Shown here: positions 1 to 6,030 of the stretch, piece by piece
Numbering within the stretch: position 1 is the stretch's first letter
Layout of the letters: each line of letters begins with the position of its first letter
Assembly: GCA_021791235.1 (NCBI GenBank)
Contig: JAJYXA010000179.1
Location: 1-6,900 of the forward strand
Reading direction: 5' to 3'
DNA length: 6,900 nucleotides
Source of the DNA: Pseudomonadota bacterium
GTDB taxonomy: Bacteria > Pseudomonadota > Gammaproteobacteria > Burkholderiales > Thiobacillaceae
Notes under the pieces: generated by a model
The model's input: the letters and a program-made list of their open reading frames with translations, nothing else
What the model was told of the DNA's origin: nothing
Databases searched by the model: none
Translations under genes and position numbers: made by a program

Positions 1-283
1 CGAGCCCGGCGTCGCCGGGCTGGCCGAGGTCAGCGCGCCGGCGTATCCCGACGCCACCCAGTTCGATCCCAAGGACAAGTATTTCGACCCCAAGGCGACG
101 CCGGAGACGCCGCGCTGGTTCAACGTCGACGTCAAGCTGGTGAAGAAGACGCGGCTGATGCCGCTGGCCGAAATCCGCGGCTATCCCGAACTCGCCAACA
201 TGCGCATCCTGCAGAAGGGCAACCGCCTGTCGATCACCCCGGTCGATCCGGCCGAGTATGCCTTTATCGTCAAGCATCTTTAA
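1..283 (+). CDS. EVE-domain protein, C-terminal part (5' end outside window)
   Basis: An open frame enters from the left edge (first full codon at base 2) and ends at TAA 281-283, giving the last 93 residues. The visible protein contains FDPKDKYFDPKA, then PRWFNVDVKLV, LAEIRGYPELANMRIL, and QKGNRLSITPVDPAEY near the C-terminus. This order is typical of the second half of the EVE domain (PUA-like fold, thymocyte nuclear protein 1 / YTH-related group). Family members are usually about 150 residues, so roughly the last 60 percent is present. EVE domains bind modified nucleobases in DNA or RNA, and stand-alone bacterial members have no settled role. The gene points toward the permease but is separated from it by a repeat-filled gap, so co-transcription is uncertain. 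The family call rests on motif recognition without a database search. Confidence 0.85.
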   Translation, partial: EPGVAGLAEVSAPAYPDATQFDPKDKYFDPKATPETPRWFNVDVKLVKKTRLMPLAEIRGYPELANMRILQKGNRLSITPVDPAEYAFIVKHL

Positions 284-290
284 TGCTGGA

Positions 291-414
291 TTTTCACCAC
301 AGAGACACGGAGGCGCAGAGGAAGCGATGGCTTGCCTGCGCGTCGCGTCCGGCGGATCCATGACCGCCGCAACACGCGTCGTTCTCTGGGCCTCCGTGTC
401 TCTGTGGTTCAAAA
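291..414. repeat. Long inverted repeat with CACAGAG-type arms
   Basis: The left arm at 296-313 reads ACCACAGAGACACGGAGG, and its exact reverse complement lies at 391-408. The pairing continues outward through TTTT (291-294) and AAAA (411-414), with a small mismatch at the base. It also continues inward through CAGAG (315-319) against CTCTG (385-389). The arms are therefore about 29 to 31 bp around a loop of roughly 60 bp, which contains no convincing gene. The arm motif belongs to a family of dispersed intergenic repeats that I recall from many environmental proteobacteria; that is memory, not a search. It fills most of the gap between the EVE gene and the permease. In RNA it could fold into a strong hairpin acting as a terminator or stabiliser on either strand. 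Confidence 0.8.
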
Positions 415-427
415 GGGTTTGAGTTTG

Positions 428-1234
428 ATGTTCGATCCGGCCCTGCTCGCCGCCTACGTCGGCCTCGGCCTGGCGGTCGGCTTCGTCGCCGGCCTGCTCG
501 GCGTCGGCGGCGGCCTCATCATCGTGCCGGTGCTGATCATGCTGCTGCACGCGAACGGCCTCGCCGCCGGCATGGAGCCGCAACTCGCCCTCGGCACCTC
601 GCTCGCCTCCATCCTGTTTACCTCGCTCTCCAGCGTGCGCGCGCACCATCGCCACGGCGCGGTCGAATGGCCGCTGGTGCGGCGCATCGCGCCCGGCATC
701 CTGCTCGGCACGCTGGCCGGCGCGGTGCTGGCGGCGCAGGTGCCGGCGACGGTGCTGAGGCTGTTCTTCGTCGCCTTCCTGTTTTATGCCGCCGCCCAGA
801 TGTGGCTGGACTTCAAGCCGGCGCCGCATCGCGGGCTGCCTGGGCGCGCTGGGACGACGCTGGCGGGCGGCGTGATCGGCGCGGTGTCGAGCTGGGTCGG
901 CATCGGCGGCGGCACCCTGTCGGTGCCCTTCATGCTGTGGCACAACGTCCCGCTGCACCGGGCGATCGCCACCTCGGCGGCGATCGGCTTCCCGATCGCC
1001 GTCGCCGGCGCGGCCGGCTACGTACTGGGCGGCTGGGGCGTCAGCGGCCTGCCCGCCGGCAGCCTCGGCTTCGTCTACCTGCCGGCACTCGCCGGCATCG
1101 TGCTCGGCAGCGTGCTGACCGCACCGCTCGGCGCACGCACCGCACACCGCCTGCCGGTGAGGCCGCTGAAGCGGATTTTTGCGCTGCTATTGATTGCGTT
1201 GGCGCTGCGCATGGTGTGGACGTTCCGGACATAG
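428..1234 (+). CDS. TauE/SafE-family (TSUP) membrane permease
   Basis: A 268-residue integral membrane protein of the sulfite exporter TauE/SafE family. It has the internal duplication typical of the family: GLLGVGGGLIIVP at residues 22-34, and SSWVGIGGGTLSVPF at 154-168 opening the second half. Hydrophobic stretches around 8-40, 52-70, 85-125, 143-168, 175-200, 210-232 and 247-263 fit seven or eight membrane spans, and length is normal for the family. TSUP members export or import sulfur-containing or other small organic anions (sulfite, sulfoacetate, taurine-related compounds); the substrate cannot be told from sequence. ATG 428 is preferred because the membrane domain begins at once. The in-frame extension back to TTG 332 runs through the inverted repeat and encodes an arginine-rich stretch foreign to the family. 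A weak AAGGG (413-417) precedes the start. By hand count, sampled rows are about 70 percent GC. Confidence 0.88.
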   Translation: MFDPALLAAYVGLGLAVGFVAGLLGVGGGLIIVPVLIMLLHANGLAAGMEPQLALGTSLASILFTSLSSVRAHHRHGAVEWPLVRRIAPGILLGTLAGAVLAAQVPATVLRLFFVAFLFYAAAQMWLDFKPAPHRGLPGRAGTTLAGGVIGAVSSWVGIGGGTLSVPFMLWHNVPLHRAIATSAAIGFPIAVAGAAGYVLGGWGVSGLPAGSLGFVYLPALAGIVLGSVLTAPLGARTAHRLPVRPLKRIFALLLIALALRMVWTFRT

Positions 1235-1354
1235 GGTTGCTGCATCATGATGTGGCGTGCCACGGCATCGAATCGCACCAGATATTGAGGCTCGGCGTGT
1301 GTAACGATTCCATGCTTGAGTGGCCGCACCGCCCGCGTTAGTCTTTCGACACAT

Positions 1355-1369
1355 GCCGAAAATTTCGGC
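1355..1369. promoter_or_regulatory. 15-bp dyad upstream of rpfF
   Basis: GCCGAAA-A-TTTCGGC is a perfect 7-bp dyad around one central base. With a 2-base slip it extends to CATG on both sides (1352-1355 and 1371-1374). The spacing is too tight for an RNA hairpin and fits a dimeric protein operator. It ends 33 bp before the rpfF ATG, between the upstream spacer and the GGAG ribosome-binding site. A possible upstream promoter is TTGAGG (1285-1290) with TTCCAT (1308-1313) 17 bp on, but the -10 match is poor. No regulator can be named from the sequence. Confidence 0.4.
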
Positions 1370-1402
1370 GCATGGTCGATCAATCAATACGCGGAGAACC
1401 TC

Positions 1403-2305
1403 ATGGCACACCTGCAAGCTGTACGCGCTACGCTGCAACCGCAGCAAAACGCATACACGCAACTCACCACGTATTTCGACCCGCATAATCAGGTTGCGTG
1501 GGGCTACATGCATGCGGAACCACGCCCCTGTTTTACCCCGATTTTGTTGCGTGAACTGCTGGCGTGGGGAAATGGCATGGTCAGCATGATCGACGATCCC
1601 GCGCAGGAGGATGTGAAATATTTCGTGCTGGCGTCGAAAGTGCCCGACACATTCAGTTTAGGGGGCGACCTGAGCCTTTTCATGCAGCATATCGCGGCGC
1701 GTGACCGAGATGCGCTGTATCACTATGCGGTTTCCTGTATCGACTGTTCGTATGCGGTGCATAGTCATCTGAACCGGTCCAATGTGACAAGCGTTGCCCT
1801 GGTTCAGGGGCAGGCGTTAGGGGGTGGGTTTGAAAGTGCGCTGGCAGCCAATGTCCTGATTGCCGAGCGCGGCGCCAGGATGGGTTTGCCGGAAATTCTG
1901 TTCAACCTGTTTCCGGGCATGGGTGCGATGACTTTTCTGGGACGTCGTGTCGGACATCACTTGGCTGAAAAAATCATCCGCAGCGGAAAACTTTATCTGG
2001 CCGAGGAGTTGTACGAAATGGGCGTGGTGGACGTGCTTGCCGACCATGGCGAGGGGGAGGCGGCGGTTTGTGACTACGTTCGGCGCGAGGGGAAGGCCCG
2101 CAATGGCATCCTGGCTTTGCGCAGCGCACGCGAAATCAGTCAGCCCGTCGCATACGACGAGCTGATTCGTATTACCGAAATCTGGGTGGATGCAGCCTTG
2201 CGTCTGGAGGCCAAGGACTTGCGCATGATGGAGCGCCTGGTCGCGCGTCAGACCGGCAAAGCCGAAACCGCGAGTGGCAGCGGATCAGCAGTGCTCCGCG
2301 CGTAG
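1403..2305 (+). CDS. rpfF: DSF synthase, crotonase-fold RpfF
   Basis: A 300-residue crotonase-superfamily protein of the RpfF type (Xanthomonas RpfF is about 289). RpfF enzymes dehydrate 3-hydroxyacyl-ACP to the cis-2 acid and release it by thioester cleavage, producing DSF-type signals (cis-11-methyl-2-dodecenoic acid or BDSF). The oxyanion-hole segments are SLGGDL (85-90) and QALGGGFE (137-144). The two catalytic glutamates are E144 and E164 in GLPEILFNLFPGMGA, 20 residues apart as in Xanthomonas E141/E161. At the same +3 offset, L139, M173, W261 and L279 match the acyl-pocket residues I recall as L136, M170, W258 and L276. Start ATG 1403 is chosen for GGAG at 1393-1396 and for family length; an in-frame TTG at 1316 has no support. 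Sampled rows are about 53-55 percent GC, clearly below the upstream permease. The gene converges with rpfC and its stop overlaps that gene by 21 bp. The chain length of the product cannot be predicted. Confidence 0.93.
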   Translation: MAHLQAVRATLQPQQNAYTQLTTYFDPHNQVAWGYMHAEPRPCFTPILLRELLAWGNGMVSMIDDPAQEDVKYFVLASKVPDTFSLGGDLSLFMQHIAARDRDALYHYAVSCIDCSYAVHSHLNRSNVTSVALVQGQALGGGFESALAANVLIAERGARMGLPEILFNLFPGMGAMTFLGRRVGHHLAEKIIRSGKLYLAEELYEMGVVDVLADHGEGEAAVCDYVRREGKARNGILALRSAREISQPVAYDELIRITEIWVDAALRLEAKDLRMMERLVARQTGKAETASGSGSAVLRA

Positions 2306-4807
2306 CCTGCTGGTCTGGTAGGCACCCAGTGCGGCCTGGGTGAGGGTCAGCGCGTCCCGCACGGCATCCAGTCTGGCGTGCGCCAGGCTGGTCGCGAGTT
2401 CGAACGGTTTTATGCGTTCGGCTTCGGCGCATCGCTGCGCCAACAGATTGGCGCCGACATCGCTGGCGCCGCCTTTCAGCATGTGGAGCTGGTCGTGCCA
2501 CTGGCCATAATCCTGAGCGGACAGCGCGCGCTCGATGTCGCGGATTGCACGCGCGCTGTCTTCCGTGAAGCTGGCGAGCAGATCTTCTACAAGGGCCGGG
2601 CCACCCAGCTGGGCGAGTTCGTCCAGCACCGATTCGTCCAGTTCGCCGAGTTGCTGTGTGGCGGGCGGCGTGGTGACGGCAACCGGATGCGCTGGCTGCC
2701 CTGCCACGCGGGCGATGATGTCGATCAGTTCGCGGCTGTTGACCGGCTTGGTGAGAAAGGCGTCGGCCCCGGCTTCTTCGCAGGCCGCCTGCGCCTCGGC
2801 GCGCGCATCGGCGGTGAGCATGACGATGGGCAGACGCCCCCTTTCCATGAAGCGCCAGCGCTGCACCACTTCGGGGCCGGACAGCTGCGGCATATGCATG
2901 TCGATGATGGCCAGGTTGAATGCCTGCTCGGCGCTCTCGAGCATGGCCAGCGCCTCCTCGCCGTCGTGCGCCAGACAGGTCTTGTGCCCGGCATGTTCCA
3001 GCAGCCCGCGGATGACCCGCTGGTTGACCGGGTTGTCTTCTGCGACCAGGATGTGCAGCGCGGGTGCGGCCCCTGCCTGGGACTGGAAGCGATTGGCCAG
3101 CGACACCACGTTGGGCGGCATGTCGTGGCTGATGACGGCGTGGATGGCGTTGAACAGGAGGGTGGTGTTGACCGGCGTTCGCAACACCGAGGCATAACCT
3201 TCCTGCATCCACCGCATATCCTGCGATAGCGCCGCACCGGCGTCCGACTCGATCAGGATGACCGGCAACGCAGCCAGACCGGGGTCGTCGCGCAGCAGGC
3301 GCAGAAAGGCGACCGGATCGCCCGGCAGCACGCAGCGTTCCACCACGACGGCGCCCAGCGGCGTGCCTCCCGACAAATACGCGGACAGCTCGGCGGCGAG
3401 TCGGGCCGTGTTGCTCACGGTCACGGTTTCGGCGCCCCAGTTGCGGATGACCGTCTGGATCCGGACCGCCAATTCGTTTCCGGCCAGGATGGCGACCCGC
3501 ATCGGCGCATCGAAGTGTTCATCCGATGCTGCGGTGTCTGCCGGTTGCAGCCTGAACGGAAGTTCGAACCAGAGGGTCGTCCCTTCGCCCTCCCGGCTGT
3601 GCAGGCCGATTTGTCCGTCCAGCGCTTCCACCAGCTGCTTGGCGATGGTGGTGCCGAGACCGCTGCCGCCAAATCGCCGGGTGACGGTTGGATCGGCCTG
3701 CGTGAAGCTGTCGAAGATGCGTGGCTGTATGGCTTCCGGAATGCCGATGCCGGTGTCGACGACTTCGAAGCGCAGCCGCTGCGGCTGGCCTATCCCGGCC
3801 GGGCGGATATAGACGTCGACCCGCCCGTGTTCGGTGAACTTGATGGCATTGCCGATCAGGTTGATGAGGATCTGGCGCAGGTGGCGCGCATCGCCATGCA
3901 GGTGAAACGGCGTCTGCGGCGCGATGTGCGCCGCCAGCACCAGCCCCTTGCTTTGGGCCAGGGTTTCCATCATGGCTACCGTGCCGTTGGTCAGGCGATG
4001 CAGGTCGAAGTCTTCGTTGACGGAGGAGATGCGGCCCGCTTCGATGCGCGAGATGTCGAGCACGTTGTCGATCAGTTCCAGCAGGGTGTTGGCGGATGCG
4101 CGGATAATCTGGGCAAATTCCTTTTGTTCCTTGTTGAGCGGCGTGTCGGCCAGCAGATCGGCCACGCCGATGACGCCGTTCAGTGGCGTACGCAGTTCGT
4201 GGCTCATGTTAGCCAGGAAATTCGACTTGGCCAGATTGGCTTCCTTTTCCCGTCTAACGGCACCGTGCAGCTGTTTGAGCAGACTTGAGGCATATAGCGG
4301 AACCACAATCAGCGTGATCAACATTCCCCACCAGAGGGGGGTATGCGAATGCCAGAAAGGGTTGAACTGATAGACAACAATGAACCCAGTCGCCGACGCC
4401 AGTGTCGAGATGAACAGATACGGCATTCCATAGCGGAAACCGTTACCCAGTGTGACCCACAGATACGTGGCGACAATGGGCGCGCCGGTTTCATTCGTGA
4501 TCGACAGCAGGTACGTGGCTACGGTGAAGTCGTGCAGCATACCGATGCTGCGCCGGGTGACGGAGACACCCGGATCGATGATCGAACCAAGCAGCAGGGA
4601 TAAGGAAATGAGAGTCAGGCCCAAGCCGAGGAAATGAAGTTGCTCAGCGATTGCGGGGCTGTGCCCCAGATCCGCGAGCGAGAAGTACAAATAGAAGCCA
4701 ACAACGATGCACAGGCGAATTGTGGCCTGCTGAAACTCGGTGTCCGGGCGTGCGCGAATGCGCTCTCGCAGGCGCCTGGCTAAACCGAAGAGCGGCAACC
4801 TCAACAT
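2285..4807 (-). CDS. rpfC: DSF sensor hybrid histidine kinase RpfC with extra pseudo-receiver
   Basis: An 840-residue membrane hybrid kinase, the presumed DSF receptor. A short charged N-terminus (1-28) precedes five or six hydrophobic segments (about 28-45, 57-77, 94-119, 129-147, 159-177). The DHp domain has MSHELRTPLNG with phospho-acceptor H203. The ATPase domain has NLIGNAIKF (N320), DTGIGIP (351-357) and GGSGLGTT (380-387). Residues about 436-560 form a receiver-like fold lacking the catalytic residues. A true receiver follows (about 584-702: E590/D591, phospho-acceptor D636, T665, K687). The C-terminal HPt domain has HMLKGGASDVG with H775. Xanthomonas RpfC is about 726 residues, and the added domain explains the difference. 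ATG 4807 is preferred over ATG 4864 because MLRLPLFGLARRLRERIR resembles the family N-terminus; no clear Shine-Dalgarno precedes either. The gene starts 10 bp after the rpfG stop, probably translationally coupled, and should also restrain RpfF as in Xanthomonas (inference). Confidence 0.92.
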   Translation of the reverse strand: MLRLPLFGLARRLRERIRARPDTEFQQATIRLCIVVGFYLYFSLADLGHSPAIAEQLHFLGLGLTLISLSLLLGSIIDPGVSVTRRSIGMLHDFTVATYLLSITNETGAPIVATYLWVTLGNGFRYGMPYLFISTLASATGFIVVYQFNPFWHSHTPLWWGMLITLIVVPLYASSLLKQLHGAVRREKEANLAKSNFLANMSHELRTPLNGVIGVADLLADTPLNKEQKEFAQIIRASANTLLELIDNVLDISRIEAGRISSVNEDFDLHRLTNGTVAMMETLAQSKGLVLAAHIAPQTPFHLHGDARHLRQILINLIGNAIKFTEHGRVDVYIRPAGIGQPQRLRFEVVDTGIGIPEAIQPRIFDSFTQADPTVTRRFGGSGLGTTIAKQLVEALDGQIGLHSREGEGTTLWFELPFRLQPADTAASDEHFDAPMRVAILAGNELAVRIQTVIRNWGAETVTVSNTARLAAELSAYLSGGTPLGAVVVERCVLPGDPVAFLRLLRDDPGLAALPVILIESDAGAALSQDMRWMQEGYASVLRTPVNTTLLFNAIHAVISHDMPPNVVSLANRFQSQAGAAPALHILVAEDNPVNQRVIRGLLEHAGHKTCLAHDGEEALAMLESAEQAFNLAIIDMHMPQLSGPEVVQRWRFMERGRLPIVMLTADARAEAQAACEEAGADAFLTKPVNSRELIDIIARVAGQPAHPVAVTTPPATQQLGELDESVLDELAQLGGPALVEDLLASFTEDSARAIRDIERALSAQDYGQWHDQLHMLKGGASDVGANLLAQRCAEAERIKPFELATSLAHARLDAVRDALTLTQAALGAYQTSRLRAEHC

Positions 4808-4817
4808 GGCGGCGGGT

Positions 4818-5939
4818 TCAGTCGGGGGAGTCGCCCAGTTCGCGCATGATGGCCGCCACGGCATCGATGCGCAGCTCGAATGCGCGTACGCAGGCGGGGT
4901 CGAAATGCCTGCCGCTTTCGGACTGGATGTAGTTCAGCGCGTCCTGAAACGACCATGCGCGCTTGTAGGGGCGGTTGGAGGTGAGCGCGTCGAACACGTC
5001 GGCCAACGCCACAATCCGCGCGGGCAACGGAATGTCTTCGCCGGCCAGACCCTGCGGATAACCGCTGCCGTCGAATTTTTCGTGGTGGCCGAGCGCGATC
5101 ACGGCGCCCATCTGGAGGTAGCGCGAGGGACTGCCGGCGAGGATTTCGTGGCCGATCAGCGGGTGGCGGCGCATGATTTCCTGCTGGTCCGGGGTGTGCC
5201 GCCCGGGTTTCAGCAGGATCTGGTCGGGAATGCCGATCTTGCCGATGTCGTGCATCGGCGAGGCGGCTTCGATCTCGTCGCATTCCATCGCGGTGAGCCT
5301 GAGTTCCTCGGCGATCAGGCGGGCGTATTTCGACATGCGGATGATGTGGTTGCCGGTTTCCTGGTCGCGGTATTCGCCCGCCTTGGCCAGCTTCATCAGG
5401 GTCTCGCGCTCGCGGGTGCGCACCGCGCGGGTGGCCTGCATCACCTGCTCTTCCAGCCATATTGCGCGGTCGGCCACCATTCTCTGGCTGCGCCGCAGGG
5501 ACAGCAGATTGAGGCAGCGGGCGCGGCATTCCAGCGGATCGATCGGCCGGGTCAGGAAGTCGGTGGCGCCGTTTTCCAGCGCCTGATAGCGGACCTGGCG
5601 GTCTTCCACCACGGTGACGATGATCAGCGGCACGTCCGCCAGACGGCGCTCCGCGCGGACGCGGCGGGTGAATTCGATGCCGTCCATGCCCGGCATGCGG
5701 TAGTCGGTAATGATGAGATCCGGAGTCGCGAGCTGCATTTGCGCCAGCGCCTCCAGGGGGTCGGCGAAGCTGTTCACCACCACCCCGGGTTCCAGCGTGC
5801 GCGCCAGCCCTTCGAGCAGGCTGCGCGCAGTGCTGCGGTCGTCGACAATCACCACCCGCGCGCCGCTCCGCGGCCGTGCATCGCGCGTCGGGGCGGACGG
5901 CAAGCCGGGCGGCACGACACGCAAGGGGGTGGAGGTCAC
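4818..5939 (-). CDS. rpfG: Response regulator RpfG, REC plus HD-GYP cyclic di-GMP phosphodiesterase
   Basis: A 373-residue cytoplasmic output protein of the DSF relay. Numbering is from GTG 5939. The receiver spans about 27-150, with acidic pair D33/D34, phospho-acceptor D79 in ITDYRMPGMDG, and T109. The usual lysine is arginine (R131-P132). A helical linker (about 150-182) leads to the HD-GYP domain: TGNHIIR (195-201), metal-binding MHDIGKIGIPD (H230, D231), HHEKFDGSGYP (285-295, GYP at 293-295) and ADVFDALTSNRPYK. These domains cleave cyclic di-GMP to pGpG and GMP. GTG 5939 is preferred over the in-frame TTG at 5984. It puts the acceptor at D79, next to D80 of Xanthomonas RpfG, gives the expected length (about 378 there), and has AAGG some 10 bp upstream. 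The TTG lies inside the putative -10 element. The gene is first in a leftward operon with rpfC; no rpfH lies between them. Confidence 0.93.
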   Translation of the reverse strand: MTSTPLRVVPPGLPSAPTRDARPRSGARVVIVDDRSTARSLLEGLARTLEPGVVVNSFADPLEALAQMQLATPDLIITDYRMPGMDGIEFTRRVRAERRLADVPLIIVTVVEDRQVRYQALENGATDFLTRPIDPLECRARCLNLLSLRRSQRMVADRAIWLEEQVMQATRAVRTRERETLMKLAKAGEYRDQETGNHIIRMSKYARLIAEELRLTAMECDEIEAASPMHDIGKIGIPDQILLKPGRHTPDQQEIMRRHPLIGHEILAGSPSRYLQMGAVIALGHHEKFDGSGYPQGLAGEDIPLPARIVALADVFDALTSNRPYKRAWSFQDALNYIQSESGRHFDPACVRAFELRIDAVAAIMRELGDSPD

Positions 5940-5951
5940 TATTTGTCTACC

Positions 5952-5984
5952 TTGAACAGTTGAAAATTGAACAGTTTCGTTCAA
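5952..5984. promoter_or_regulatory. Paired 10-bp direct repeats, possible operator
   Basis: TTGAACAGTT occurs exactly at 5952-5961 and again at 5967-5976, 15 bp apart start to start. An inverted half, GTTCAA at 5979-5984, pairs with TTGAAC at 5967-5972 across 6 bp. The cluster lies just before the preferred rpfG start (5939) and overlaps the presumed start of rpfG transcription, so a protein bound here would be well placed to control rpfG-rpfC. It also lies 46 bp upstream of the divergent hydrolase start. The binding factor is unknown, and chance or simple A/T-rich promoter composition remains possible. Confidence 0.45.
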
Positions 5985-6013
5985 TTATCGGGCGGGCGAA
6001 TTGCTAACTTTAA
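5984..6013 (-). promoter_or_regulatory. Candidate sigma-70 promoter for rpfG-rpfC
   Basis: Read on the minus strand, GATAAT (5989-5984) matches the -10 consensus at five of six positions. TTAAAG (6013-6008) lies 18 bp upstream as a weak -35. Transcription would begin near 5977, inside the direct-repeat cluster, leaving a leader of about 40 bases before GTG 5939. The -35 is poor, so an activator or a different start point is possible. Confidence 0.35.
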
Positions 6014-6018
6014 TGCGC

Positions 6019-6024
6019 AGGAGG
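6019..6024 (+). promoter_or_regulatory. Strong ribosome-binding site of the hydrolase gene
   Basis: AGGAGG, a perfect Shine-Dalgarno sequence, lies 6 bases before ATG 6031. It settles the start against an in-frame TTG at 6001 and ATG at 6013, both of which would lie upstream of it. Confidence 0.85.
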
Positions 6025-6030
6025 CGAAAT

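Noticed and set aside
332..427. N-terminal extension of the permease from TTG 332
   Set aside because: It is encoded by the loop and right arm of the inverted repeat, is arginine-rich, and precedes a normal family N-terminus at ATG 428.
667..1341. Plus-strand frame of 224 codons within the permease gene
   Set aside because: Shifted frame of the permease with no hydrophobic pattern and an arginine-rich sequence.
1316..1402. N-terminal extension of RpfF from TTG 1316
   Set aside because: ATG 1403 has a good GGAG site and gives the family length; the extension contains the dyad and has no family resemblance.
2172..3212. Long minus-strand frame overlapping the rpfC 3' half
   Set aside because: Arginine/alanine/histidine-rich composition typical of a shifted frame in GC-rich DNA; the rpfC frame carries all recognisable motifs.
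4808..4864. RpfC start at ATG 4864 overlapping rpfG by 47 bp
   Set aside because: The 19 extra residues do not resemble the RpfC N-terminus, whereas the protein from ATG 4807 does; this is a preference, not proof.
4740..5963. Long plus-strand open frame of about 400 codons opposite rpfG
   Set aside because: It mirrors the rpfG coding frame in high-GC DNA, has histidine/alanine/arginine-rich low-complexity composition and shows no domain motif.
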